Shown here in pieces: positions 1 through 8,839 of a stretch of DNA of 64,000 nt. Both the position numbers and the translations under genes were made by a program. This DNA is from Prosthecobacter fusiformis. GTDB taxonomy: Bacteria; Verrucomicrobiota; Verrucomicrobiia; Verrucomicrobiales; Verrucomicrobiaceae. The stretch is taken from assembly GCF_004364345.1 (NCBI RefSeq), contig NZ_SOCA01000001.1, forward strand, positions 186,001 through 250,000, written 5' to 3'. The notes under the pieces were generated by a model that saw nothing but the letters and a program-made list of their open reading frames with translations, ran no database searches and was not told the DNA's origin. How positions within the stretch are numbered: position 1 is the stretch's first letter; each line of letters starts with the position of its first letter.

Positions 1-263
1 CGGTTCCAGACATCGGAATCGCCCGTGATACGGCTGGCGAGATGCAGCGCCGCAGACAAAGGATCCTCACCTGAAAGGGAGGATAAGGCTGGTGAATTTG
101 GCACCAGCCGCACGCTTTTCCTCACATCGCCCGGAAGTCCTTCCAGGGCTTTTTCAATACCCGCATCCTCCATCCCGCCAGCAGCGGCGATGTGAGCAAA
201 GGATAAAAAGACGGCCAAAAAAGCCGGAGTGATTTTCAGAGACAGAAAAAGGACAGCGTTCAT
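1..263 (-). CDS. Secreted protein of unknown function, 3' part outside window
   Basis: Only the first 87 or so codons are visible, read leftwards from an ATG at 261-263. The N-terminus is a typical signal peptide: two short hydrophobic runs (LFLSL, FLAVFLSFAHIAAA) ending in small residues. A hydrophilic region follows with GLPGDVRKSVRL and LSAALHLASRITG. I do not recognise a family. The terminator of the upstream gene (270-309) lies just before its start, so it is probably transcribed on its own. The C-terminal part is cut by the window edge. Confidence 0.6.
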   Translation of the reverse strand, partial: MNAVLFLSLKITPAFLAVFLSFAHIAAAGGMEDAGIEKALEGLPGDVRKSVRLVPNSPALSSLSGEDPLSAALHLASRITGDSDVWN

Positions 264-269
264 CAAATG

Positions 270-309
270 AAAAATGGTGGGGGGCGATGCAAGGCACCGT
301 CCCCCACCA
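270..309 (-). terminator. Rho-independent terminator of the beta-helix gene
   Basis: Read on the minus strand, TGGTGGGGG and CCCCCACCA form a stem with a partly paired interior, followed directly by five T. It lies 30 bp past the stop codon at 339 and before the next gene, as expected for the end of the three-gene secreted-protein operon. Confidence 0.8.
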
Positions 310-338
310 GGAGAGGTTATGACTGAGAAACAGGCAGA

Positions 339-2297
339 TTACAGACCATAGACCCGGTAAAGCACGGACTCGTCTGCATCGGTGCTTTCGTCGGTGTAAC
401 TCACCGTCGTAGCATCGCTAACTGGGTTCGTTGTGACAACCGACCAGCTACGACCATCAACCGATTTTTCGATGACATACTTGATGTCAGCGCCAGCGGT
501 TGGGAAGCTGATGCTCGGATGGTTATCGGACACGTCCAAGGTGATGACTGGGCGTGCCAGGTTGGTGGTCGGGAAGACATCCAGAGCAGCCAGGGAAGTC
601 CAGCCAAACATCTGGTTATTATCCCGCATGGAACCGGCGAAGGCAGCGTTCACGAAACCTTCTGGCAAGACGACTCTTTCGTCATCCGCGTAAGGCACGT
701 TGTAAGCAGCGCCGGCTGGGTTCAGGCGGGGATCCAGACCATTCTTGGTGTAGAGCGGGCATGGCACCACTGGAGTGGAGGTGGTGGAGAAGCGCCATGG
801 GGTGCGAAGCTGGGAGGCCCCAGGAGTCTGCATTGTGTTGATCTGGGTCAAGAATGGAATGACCACGCCCCCGACTGTAGCAGTGGTGCTACCGACTGCC
901 ACGGTGCTGCTGTTGACCAGAGTGCCGTCGCCATTATTGCCATTGGCAATGAAGGCATACAGGTTGCTCCAGGTCAGCATCGTGGTGATGGAACCACCAC
1001 CGGTTTCAGCAGATTTGTTCATGGTGCTGGTGTTTTCCACCACGCCATTGTGCATAGCCAAGTGAGCTTCAAGCTTCGGGTTCATACCTTCACGCTTGGT
1101 GCTACCTGCGAGCATGGTGAAGTTGAAGACGGAGAGGTCTGTCATAGGAAGGCGGTCACCGTTATCGGGCTCGCCACCGTCCCACTCCATCAGCTTGTCA
1201 TACGAGTAGTCAGACCCGGTGATGACCTGGCCAATGGCGGTGTTGAGACCGTCGTGACCGCTGCGCAGCGAATTGCCAGAGCTATTGATCGTGCCCTGGA
1301 TGACTGTCCAGAACTGGTGGTTGCCGCGGAAGCCTTCATCACCGTCGAAGGAGTCATCCTGGTTGGAGCTGGAAAACAGGAAGCGTGTGTCATGCTTGCC
1401 GCCGAACCATTCGAAACCGTCATCCTTGTTCTGGTAAACTTCCACGTGCTCAATCACCGTGCTGGAGCCGACACCGCAAAGAGTGATGCCGTTGATCTCA
1501 TTGCCCACGGCAGCCGCGCCGATGACGAAACCGCCGTAACGGTTCACCACATAACGAAGCACACCGCTGTCATCTGTGTCATCCGTGCCACCATAGATGG
1601 CAAGGTCACCATTGAGGACGGTGCTGCCGGAACCGCTGGAGAGGCCTTCAGGGAAGTCTGTTCCCACACCGGCGTTCTGGATCTTGCGGAAGTTTTCCGT
1701 CAAGCTGTCTGCATGTGCATCCCAGATACCGTCTGCATCCAGGTCACGGTTGCCCGTGTTGGCGGCGACGTGACCACGGCCACTCATGATGATGCCACCC
1801 CAGAGACCGGCCTTGCTGAAGCCATTGTTTCCGGTCGGACCACCAGGTGCATAATTGTTCAGATCACTGGCTGGTGTGGCGGTCACATTAACGACCGTGC
1901 CCACCGCATTGGTGAAGGATGTCGGCACCGTTGCCGCACCCCCAGGGACATTGGTGTCCGTCAGGGAGGTGAAGATGATCGGAGCGTCCACCGTGCCGTT
2001 GGCGATGACCTTGCCACCGCGGGCGGTCACCAGGGTGCCTGGCTCTTCAGCGAAGCCTGAGAGCGCGGGGGGCAGGCCGCGGATGATGGTTCCTGGCTCG
2101 ATGGTGAGCTTGGCACCATTGGCAACGAAAATCACCCGTCCGAGGATGTAAACGTTGTCACGTGTCCAACGTGTATCCGTCAGGATGCGGTTGTCGTTCT
2201 GGGAACCGACGACCACAAAGTCGGCCCGTGCCTCGGTGGCAGCCGCAGAGGCTAGCGCCACGGCGGCGAGAAGGGTTGTTTTGAGCGTGTGTTTCAT
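339..2297 (-). CDS. Secreted right-handed beta-helix-like protein
   Basis: A 652-residue protein. I chose the ATG at 2295-2297 because it begins a clean signal peptide (MKHTLKTTLLAAVALA, cleavage near EARA-DF); the open frame upstream overlaps the end of the preceding gene. The mature N-terminus (TIEPGTIIRG, then APIIFTS and GLWGGIIMSG) has the repeated Gly/Asn/hydrophobic pattern of a large secreted family seen in Bacteroidetes and Verrucomicrobia, with probable parallel beta-helix turns. A central segment is rich in Asp, Gly and Trp (VYQNKDDGFEWFGG, NQDDSFDGDEGF), perhaps for calcium. The last 70 residues look like a beta-sandwich (fibronectin-like) module ending in VLYRVYGL. It lies 47 bp after the Ig-domain gene and is probably the last gene of that operon. 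Its substrate or role is unknown; surface structure or adhesion is inference. Confidence 0.8.
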   Translation of the reverse strand: MKHTLKTTLLAAVALASAAATEARADFVVVGSQNDNRILTDTRWTRDNVYILGRVIFVANGAKLTIEPGTIIRGLPPALSGFAEEPGTLVTARGGKVIANGTVDAPIIFTSLTDTNVPGGAATVPTSFTNAVGTVVNVTATPASDLNNYAPGGPTGNNGFSKAGLWGGIIMSGRGHVAANTGNRDLDADGIWDAHADSLTENFRKIQNAGVGTDFPEGLSSGSGSTVLNGDLAIYGGTDDTDDSGVLRYVVNRYGGFVIGAAAVGNEINGITLCGVGSSTVIEHVEVYQNKDDGFEWFGGKHDTRFLFSSSNQDDSFDGDEGFRGNHQFWTVIQGTINSSGNSLRSGHDGLNTAIGQVITGSDYSYDKLMEWDGGEPDNGDRLPMTDLSVFNFTMLAGSTKREGMNPKLEAHLAMHNGVVENTSTMNKSAETGGGSITTMLTWSNLYAFIANGNNGDGTLVNSSTVAVGSTTATVGGVVIPFLTQINTMQTPGASQLRTPWRFSTTSTPVVPCPLYTKNGLDPRLNPAGAAYNVPYADDERVVLPEGFVNAAFAGSMRDNNQMFGWTSLAALDVFPTTNLARPVITLDVSDNHPSISFPTAGADIKYVIEKSVDGRSWSVVTTNPVSDATTVSYTDESTDADESVLYRVYGL

Positions 2298-2344
2298 GAT
2301 AAGTTTGAAATGTGTTTTTGCGTAATTCGCTGCACTCCTGATGA

Positions 2345-5188
2345 TTAATCCAGAGGGATAGCGAGAGTAACCTGGCCAGATTGAATTGGATCCGTGGTGG
2401 TGCCAGGAGCCTGGGTGAGGAGGAAGTAGCCAAAGCCCTCCCATTGCGTGCCGTTGCGGATGACGTGGCCGGAGAATTTGACGGAGCGATTTGCGACGCC
2501 GTCATGGATGAAGGTGCCCGAGAAGGTGCCCTTAGCAGCATTGACAACGAGCTTGGTCGTGCGGGGATTGGGCAACTGCACTTCCACCTTGTTGGAGGCC
2601 TTCAGCAGGACATCAATGTCTGGCGAACCGCCCACCTCGACACCCGCATCCTCACCCTCGAAATCAAGCTTAGCAACCCTTTCATCAGCAAGATCCAGGA
2701 TGAAATTGGTGGCAAGAGTGCGAGCATAACGACTACCAGCGATGGTCAGAGCAGCGGAATTCAGGCTGAAGCCGGACTGGTAAGCACGGGACTTGGTGGT
2801 GGTGCCAGCCGGGCGCAGCCAGCTCAGGGTGCCGCCGATGGTGTCATTGTTGGCGATGTTCTCGCCAACACCTACGGTGCCATTGTTGAGCTGAAGATTG
2901 CCCAGGAGGGAACCTTTAAGCGGAGTGTAGATCAGATTGAAAACCACAACCTGGCCAGTCGGCCCGACAAAGGTGGAACCGGTGAGCTTTTCCCCATCGG
3001 CAGTCATGCCGGTCATGGAGATGGAACCGTCCGTTTTTGCGGTCATAGACAGGATGCTAGCTCCCTTAGGATTGCTGGCCGAGGTGCCTGAGGCAGTGAC
3101 GGCAGCATTGTAAATCCCGACATAGTTCGTGGCTGGCGCAGCGCTGCTGAAGGTCCTTCTCCAGCCTGTGACAGTAGCGGAAGTAATTTTCGTCTGACCA
3201 GGAACCAGGTAAGAATCCTGAATCGTCGCGCTGGTAAGCAAATTAGTCGTGGTGTTCACGGTGAATTTGAAGTCAAGCGGCACGTAGCTGATGGCCGGAC
3301 GACGGATGACAATGGTCGTCGTCGGGTTAGCGACGGTCAGGTCTGGGAATGAGCCGGTGAAAGAAATCACCTTATTGTTACCCAGGGTGATTTTGCCGGT
3401 GATGGCACCGAGCTTGGACACGGTCATGTCGATACGGCCACCCAGATTGTTGGTCAGGGAATAACCAGAAGGCAGCAACTCAACCTGACGGGCGATCCAA
3501 GCAACATAAGTGCCTTCCAGATTGGCAGGCAGGCCGCTCACAATCAGAGTAGCTTTGCGGGTCACTGTGCGCACGCCTGGACCATTGGAGATGGTGAAGG
3601 TGACGGCATACGGAACAGCTCCTTTGCTTGCTTTCGGGCTACCTGTGATCAGACCGGTGGCGGCATTCACCACCAACCCTGATGGCAAGCCTGAAGCCTT
3701 ATAAGAAGTCGGGCGGCTTCCTGCAACCGTGCTGGCAGGAATTTGATATGAGTACTGGGAACCCAGGAGTGCTGCTGGCATCACGATCGGGTCAGACGCA
3801 TCCGTATAAGAAGGTGCCGCATTGCTGATCACCAAGCTGAATTCACCAGATTCCAGGGAATCTTCACCGCTGAAGATTTCGCAGGTATAAACGTCACCGT
3901 CATTAGCAACGCTGAGCGTTTTGACCGTCAGAGTTTTGGTGGTCACACCGGCAAACTGACCGCCATTGGCAAGGGGTTCGCCATCTTTCTTCCAGAGGAA
4001 GCCAGTTGGCTTACCATAATAAACAGCAGTAAGCTTGATGGAACCGGCTTCAGCGCCTGCATAAGTGCGGTTTTCCTGCTCGATGACAACCACCTGCACG
4101 GCCTTGGTGGTCGTGGAACCACCGCCAGTGATCTTCACTGCGTTGGTGGCCATCACGGTGTAAGCACCTGCATCGAAGGCGGTAGCATTACGGATGAAGA
4201 GCTGGGAGTCATTGGCACCCACGAGGCTGGCACCTTTCTTCCACTGATAAACGACACCGTTCGGAGACACCGCTTCGGATTCCAGGGTAAGGTCAGCTCC
4301 CAGAGGGATGACATCACCTGTAGGCTCCTGCACGAACGTTGGCTTAACTGAGAGCACATTCAGAGCGACGGCATTGCTGGTGCGGATGACGGTCGGGCCG
4401 TCTTTCACCACCACATCATAGCTGCCAGTGTCTGTGGTCTTGGCACTGAGCAAGGTCAGTGTGGAGGAAGTGGCACGACTGATGTTTTTGCCGTTTTTCC
4501 GCCACTGATAAGTGAGGGTAAACTCGCTGCCACTGTCTGCAACGGCTTCAAAAACCACCTGGGTGCCAGTGAAGACCGACTCATCCGATGGTGTGCGGCT
4601 CACGCTCACATCGGAAAGGAGGTAAGCTTCGCCTGCGGTTTTGTGAGCGGCGGCGGTGCCACCGATGTTTTCACCATCTTCAAGCACACCCACATGCGCC
4701 ACGAGTTCCATCGCGCTTGTATCCGGGCTGACCATCGTGTGGTTAGGGAACAGGGTGCTCTCCGCAGCCCATGTCTGGCTGGTGGAGAAAATAGCCTGCT
4801 GAGGAGCTGTCTCGGCAACTGCACCGGTGAGGATCCAGATATAGACTTTTTTACCGGCGAGAGTACTGTAGGCGTTGCCTTCGTAGCTTGCCGAAGTGTC
4901 ATAGTCCAGGGAGACATCAAAGAAACCGCGAGCACCATCAACCGACAAGGGCGTGGTGGATTCACCCACTTGGATGAAATCCGTGTTTAATTGTGCATAG
5001 GTTTTACCATCGAATTCATAAGCGTCTGGAAAGACACCGAAACGCACCACAGCCGAGCTGAGGCCGACAAGACCGCCGCTAGGGGTGATACCGTTGCCAA
5101 GATTACTGGCGAAGAGTTTGGCAGGTGCCGCCTGCGAGACGCTGAGCGCGCCCAGCAGCAGCGCTGCGGAAAGAAGAAGTTTTTTCAT
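2345..5188 (-). CDS. Large secreted Ig-domain protein
   Basis: A 947-residue protein with a signal peptide (MKKLLLSAALLLGALSVSQA). Residues 190-455 contain three immunoglobulin-like modules, each with the YQWRKNG / FLWKKDG core Trp and a DxGxY strand-F motif (TTDTGSYDV, FDAGAYTV, NDGDVYTC). A putative-Ig (He_PIG type) module with GLPSGLVVNAATGLITG follows at about 460-555. The remaining 390 residues are beta-rich and appear to hold two related blocks (GTYVAWI and VGIYNAAV), each followed by a GxITG/GSISM strand pattern. No transmembrane anchor or sorting motif is evident. It sits 32 bp after the TIGR02597-like gene and 47 bp before the beta-helix gene, so the three are probably co-transcribed. 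A cell-surface or matrix role is inferred from domain content only. Confidence 0.85.
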   Translation of the reverse strand: MKKLLLSAALLLGALSVSQAAPAKLFASNLGNGITPSGGLVGLSSAVVRFGVFPDAYEFDGKTYAQLNTDFIQVGESTTPLSVDGARGFFDVSLDYDTSASYEGNAYSTLAGKKVYIWILTGAVAETAPQQAIFSTSQTWAAESTLFPNHTMVSPDTSAMELVAHVGVLEDGENIGGTAAAHKTAGEAYLLSDVSVSRTPSDESVFTGTQVVFEAVADSGSEFTLTYQWRKNGKNISRATSSTLTLLSAKTTDTGSYDVVVKDGPTVIRTSNAVALNVLSVKPTFVQEPTGDVIPLGADLTLESEAVSPNGVVYQWKKGASLVGANDSQLFIRNATAFDAGAYTVMATNAVKITGGGSTTTKAVQVVVIEQENRTYAGAEAGSIKLTAVYYGKPTGFLWKKDGEPLANGGQFAGVTTKTLTVKTLSVANDGDVYTCEIFSGEDSLESGEFSLVISNAAPSYTDASDPIVMPAALLGSQYSYQIPASTVAGSRPTSYKASGLPSGLVVNAATGLITGSPKASKGAVPYAVTFTISNGPGVRTVTRKATLIVSGLPANLEGTYVAWIARQVELLPSGYSLTNNLGGRIDMTVSKLGAITGKITLGNNKVISFTGSFPDLTVANPTTTIVIRRPAISYVPLDFKFTVNTTTNLLTSATIQDSYLVPGQTKITSATVTGWRRTFSSAAPATNYVGIYNAAVTASGTSASNPKGASILSMTAKTDGSISMTGMTADGEKLTGSTFVGPTGQVVVFNLIYTPLKGSLLGNLQLNNGTVGVGENIANNDTIGGTLSWLRPAGTTTKSRAYQSGFSLNSAALTIAGSRYARTLATNFILDLADERVAKLDFEGEDAGVEVGGSPDIDVLLKASNKVEVQLPNPRTTKLVVNAAKGTFSGTFIHDGVANRSVKFSGHVIRNGTQWEGFGYFLLTQAPGTTTDPIQSGQVTLAIPLD

Positions 5189-5220
5189 GAGTGAGGACAG
5201 GTTGAGAATGAGTAAAGGGT

Positions 5221-6219
5221 TCAGTCAGCAAAAGGTTCAGGCAGGGCAAAACCCGCTGTGCCGGCCTGCTCCTTGAAAAGGATGGCCTTGGCCGGGGCGA
5301 TCATGGCGGAGCCTGCGTCCGTGACGCTATCTCCCAGTGCGCGCCAGCCGATTCCACCAGGGCCGCCGGTCTTGTAATAGTAGCCAGTCATCACACCTTC
5401 GTTTTCGAGGTAAACGATATCCGAAACGCCAGGGCCTGTGCCACCGGTGATGTTGGACTGGATGTCACTGGCGGACAATGAAGTGCTCACCATGAAGGGA
5501 TTGTTGACGATGTTATGTCCAGCGGCCACAGCAGCCACGTGACGTGCAGGAAGCGCATCTCCAGACAGGTAGATAGACAGGTCCGAACCGGCGATACGCA
5601 CCACTAGGACACCGCTGCCCGGCTGGATGACGACACCACCCTGGTCTGCGCCAGTAGGGTCAGAGACCAGCTTCCAGGCAGTGCCATTGTAGAAGTAAGC
5701 GACCAGCTCACCTGCATTGGTGAGGTAAATTTTATCGGAGAGCGCAGGATCAGCCACACCCGTCAGTCCAGTCTCATTGGCAGCACCAAAAAGGGTGGCA
5801 ATGGTGGAAAGCTGATAGATGACATACTGGTCGCCCACATTGGGCTCCACAGACAGATCAGCCGTCACATCCTGACCAGCCTGATCAGTGATGAGTGCAG
5901 ATATCCCATATGCATTGGTGCCCGACTGATTGGCACGGCTGACAATCTTGATGGCGTGAGGTGCAGCCTCCACATCACCGAGGACGGAGGGGCTGGAAGC
6001 CAAGGTCAAGACATCACCCGCGACACCGCCGACGGTTCCAGAAGAGACGATTTTGACGTTAGGCAATCCCACCAAGGTGGATTTGCCTGCTGGAAGTGGA
6101 ATCGTAAGAGCGCCTGCGACGCGGCTCATCGGAAGCATGTCCGCCTGGCCGTAGGCCTGATGTGCACCCAGCGCCAAAAGCGAGAGCAGGGCGAGAGTTG
6201 ATAATGGTGGTCTGATCAT
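5221..6219 (-). CDS. TIGR02597-like secreted protein
   Basis: A 332-residue secreted protein with signal peptide (LLSLLALGAHQAYGQA). The repeated pattern of SDKIYLTNAGELVAYFYNGTAWK and, later, a second SDIVYLENEGVMTGYYY block with a glycine pair before it matches what I know as the TIGR02597 family, largely restricted to Verrucomicrobia. The family has no assigned function. It is the first gene of a tight three-gene set with the Ig-domain and beta-helix proteins. The C-terminus (KAILFKEQAGTAGFALPEPFAD) has no anchor. I am sure it is a real secreted protein and moderately sure of the family name. Confidence 0.75.
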   Translation of the reverse strand: MIRPPLSTLALLSLLALGAHQAYGQADMLPMSRVAGALTIPLPAGKSTLVGLPNVKIVSSGTVGGVAGDVLTLASSPSVLGDVEAAPHAIKIVSRANQSGTNAYGISALITDQAGQDVTADLSVEPNVGDQYVIYQLSTIATLFGAANETGLTGVADPALSDKIYLTNAGELVAYFYNGTAWKLVSDPTGADQGGVVIQPGSGVLVVRIAGSDLSIYLSGDALPARHVAAVAAGHNIVNNPFMVSTSLSASDIQSNITGGTGPGVSDIVYLENEGVMTGYYYKTGGPGGIGWRALGDSVTDAGSAMIAPAKAILFKEQAGTAGFALPEPFAD

Positions 6220-6406
6220 GAGATAGGTATAACTTGAAGGTTAGTGAGACACTGACAGCGCCGTCACGGCTCCCTTTGAACCTGCTTCACCCTTTTTCCA
6301 AAACCTGGCGGGCAACACTTTCGTCACTTTCGAATAAGCTTTGGCGCTGAAAACGGCTGGCTTTCAGGGAAATCCGCCCTTCCAGCCCAAACTTGTCACA
6401 TTAGCG

Positions 6407-7444
6407 TCACCTGATTTCCCTCGGCCGATCCTGCCGGAGAGGTCCATCTGGCACCTGTGGTCCCACCTTTTCCGTGACCTCAGAAGGGGCATTTTCCGCT
6501 TCGATGGCCATCCTGATTTTGTCACGCAGGGGGCTTCCTTCCTGGAGCAGTTTTGGAAACTTCAGGGCGAGCTGGCGATAGTACACGGCTGCGGCTTTTT
6601 CATTGCCCTGGCCTTCATAGTATTGCGCCAGCACCCGCAGCTCACGCTCCTCCGCCACCAGCACTTCAGCCAACCCTGCCCTGGCCTGGGCACCTTTATC
6701 ACTTTCAGGAAAGCGGGTCAGAAACCACGTCAGCAGTACCGCCGCACGCTCGCGATCTTTGGGGGAGACTGCGCCACGCATTTTCTTCCACTTTTTGAAA
6801 GCAATGTCAGCCACCTGGTAGCCGGCATCGTCCGCCAGTTCATGCCGGGGATAGGTTTCCACAAACTCCTCATGACGTGCCTGCGCTTCCTCTACCCTGT
6901 CTGCTTTTTCCAGGGCTACGCCTAGCAAATAATGCGCCTGGATGCCCTCCTCCGAATGCGGTCCGCTGAGGATGATCTTGGCCAGCATACCCAGGAGATC
7001 ATCCACCAGCAGCAGATCCCCTTTTTTCACCGGTTCCAGGGAGCGCCGCTCATCCTTGGCCATGCCTAGCTGGCGCTTCACCAGCAGGAGCTGCTCCTCT
7101 TGGGCACGGGTGAAATGACCAGGCTGGCGGGTGGCCAGTGTTTCCAGGACTCCAAAGGCTTCCAAGGGCTCATTCAGGGAAAGATGAATGCGGTACATCT
7201 CCCACAGGGCCATGGCTGAATACTCGCTGGCAGGATACTTTTTCGTGACGGTCGCGAAGCGCTCCAGCGCCTCCTTACGGTCTCCGCTCACCAGCGCTTT
7301 TTGACCCCGCTGCAGCAGCCTGGCAGCCAACTCAAGGTCCTGCGTGTCAGCTGCGGACAAAGGCGCGGCACCTAACAAAAAATAAAGCAGCCCCGGTAGA
7401 GCGGGGCTGCTTTGAATCAGAGGTTGGATGAAGTTCCAGTTCAC
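6407..7444 (-). CDS. TPR envelope protein, BamD/YbgF-like
   Basis: A 345-residue protein starting at a GTG that overlaps the stop of the upstream lipoprotein gene by 4 bp (GTGA), implying translational coupling. The N-terminus carries a hydrophobic signal (LPGLLYFLLGAAPLSAA) without a lipobox. The rest consists of TPR-type helix pairs with the AxxxF..YP pattern (ERFATVTKKYPASEYS, ARHEEFVETYPRHELAD, YYRQLALKFPK), as in BamD and YbgF of the outer-membrane assembly and Tol systems. The order barrel protein, lipoprotein, TPR protein suggests an outer-membrane cluster. The exact function is not shown by the sequence. Confidence 0.75.
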   Translation of the reverse strand: MNWNFIQPLIQSSPALPGLLYFLLGAAPLSAADTQDLELAARLLQRGQKALVSGDRKEALERFATVTKKYPASEYSAMALWEMYRIHLSLNEPLEAFGVLETLATRQPGHFTRAQEEQLLLVKRQLGMAKDERRSLEPVKKGDLLLVDDLLGMLAKIILSGPHSEEGIQAHYLLGVALEKADRVEEAQARHEEFVETYPRHELADDAGYQVADIAFKKWKKMRGAVSPKDRERAAVLLTWFLTRFPESDKGAQARAGLAEVLVAEERELRVLAQYYEGQGNEKAAAVYYRQLALKFPKLLQEGSPLRDKIRMAIEAENAPSEVTEKVGPQVPDGPLRQDRPREIR

Positions 7445-7932
7445 TCGCCGACGGCGCTCAGGCTTTCAAGTTTAGGAAGAGGCAGCAGACCGCCACCTGA
7501 AGCTGATGCCGCAGGCTGGATCGTGCTTGGCTTGTAGGTCATGGCCAGTTGCTCACTGGTCCTTTTCCCATATGTCAGGCGGCCCAGTGCCACATAGGCA
7601 TCGCGCTGGCTTTTCATGGGGTTCTTCACCAGAGCTTCAGCCCCCGGATACAGATTTTCCACCAGCCCGGAATTGGGGCCCAGGCAGTCCAGATGCGGCA
7701 CCGTGAGGTCATCCACAATGGTGTAGTCAAAACTCACGACCTGCTGGCCGATGTTTCTGAACTTCACTGAATATTCAATCGTCTCTTCATCCACCATGTC
7801 GCTGACAAGCTGATAGGTGATCGGAGACTGGCCGATGAGGACCGGATCTGTCGTGATGGTTTTGCAGGAGCTGAGGACGGTCAGGGCCAGGAGGCCGCCG
7901 AGGAGGGAACAAAGACTGTTCTTGGTAAGCAT
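7441..7932 (-). CDS. Lipoprotein, YcfL/DUF1425-like
   Basis: A 163-residue protein with a clear lipoprotein signal: MLTKNSLCSLLGGLLAL then lipobox TVLSSC with Cys at about residue 23, followed by K-T, so outer-membrane sorting is plausible. The body (SVKFRNIGQQVVSFDYTIVD, then DAYVALGRLTYGK) is beta-rich and resembles YcfL/DUF1425 periplasmic lipoproteins, which bind partners in cell-wall enzyme regulation in enterobacteria. It overlaps the following TPR gene and starts 24 bp after the barrel gene. The family assignment is tentative. Confidence 0.65.
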   Translation of the reverse strand: MLTKNSLCSLLGGLLALTVLSSCKTITTDPVLIGQSPITYQLVSDMVDEETIEYSVKFRNIGQQVVSFDYTIVDDLTVPHLDCLGPNSGLVENLYPGAEALVKNPMKSQRDAYVALGRLTYGKRTSEQLAMTYKPSTIQPAASASGGGLLPLPKLESLSAVGE

Positions 7933-7956
7933 GGGAGGTGGAGTGGGAGAAAGGTA

Positions 7957-8733
7957 TCAATAGCGATAACGGAAACCGACGAGGTAGCCGTCGTTGCCGT
8001 AACCACGGAGGTTGTCGAGATCGCCAAAGTAAGATTTCCGGTATTCGGCGAAGACGGAGTAACGCTCTTCCCAGGACCACTCGAGGCCCGCACGCCAGTT
8101 CCAGGCGTTGATGAATTCATCGATGGAGAATGGAGGCTGTTCATTCGGCTCCGTGGTACCACCCGTCAACTGGTCAGCAGACTTGCCTGTGGCATTGCGA
8201 AACCAGACCTGACCACCGCCCAGACCACCGCCCACATAGGGCTTAAACCCGCCCAAAATCTTGCCAATGCGTGCTCGGTAGCGATAGAGATCCAGCGCAA
8301 AGGTGCCGTTGAGGCTGAAGATCAGAGAATTCATATCCGCCTGATAGGCCGCCAGATCATCGGGATTCAGGCTGCCAGTGGGGACGGAACCCTGAAGTGT
8401 GGTGGAGGTGAAAGTGGCCTCAGCAGCCAGGGAGAATTGCAGTGGGATACGCTTGGCCTTCCAGCTCTTACCCACTTCGATGCTGAACATCGCGCTGCCA
8501 TCAGCATCATCCAGGGAGAAATTGCGGTCGCCGACCCGTGTCGTGCCTGTATGACCCAGAGTTTCACCGACAGCGATGCTGACGAAAGGCCCTATTTTGC
8601 GCTTTTGGTTAGTGGCGTCTGTGAGAGAGTTCAGAGATTTCAGCTCCAGCTCAGCCGCATTGGCTGGGACTTGAAGGAGACAGAACACGCCAAGGCAGCA
8701 GGCGGCGGTGCGGGTCAAAGTAGAGGCGGTCAT
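7957..8733 (-). CDS. Outer-membrane beta-barrel protein
   Basis: A 258-residue protein when started at the ATG at 8731-8733, which gives a signal peptide (TAACCLGVFCLLQVPANAA). An in-frame start 69 bp upstream would add a hydrophilic leader and is less likely. The mature part alternates aromatic and small residues (GPFVSIAVGETLG, IPLQFSLAAEATF, KPYVGGGLGGG, AGLEWSWEERYSVFAEYR) and ends in strand VGFRYRY with a terminal aromatic, as expected for an 8-stranded outer-membrane barrel. It is first in the cluster with the lipoprotein and TPR genes. A divergent promoter region separates it from the protease-like gene at 8840. Confidence 0.75.
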   Translation of the reverse strand: MTASTLTRTAACCLGVFCLLQVPANAAELELKSLNSLTDATNQKRKIGPFVSIAVGETLGHTGTTRVGDRNFSLDDADGSAMFSIEVGKSWKAKRIPLQFSLAAEATFTSTTLQGSVPTGSLNPDDLAAYQADMNSLIFSLNGTFALDLYRYRARIGKILGGFKPYVGGGLGGGQVWFRNATGKSADQLTGGTTEPNEQPPFSIDEFINAWNWRAGLEWSWEERYSVFAEYRKSYFGDLDNLRGYGNDGYLVGFRYRY

Positions 8734-8839
8734 GCGTTCGGGACGATGTGATAGCGTGCACGTCTGCTTCACGAAATGAGTTCCATGTGAAGAATTTGTC
8801 ACAAGGCCCAGGCGGCATTCCTGTCACATTGTCTTTACC

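Noticed and set aside
519-2060. 513-codon plus-strand frame opposite the beta-helix gene
   Set aside because: A shadow of the real minus-strand gene, which has a signal peptide, family motifs and a terminator.
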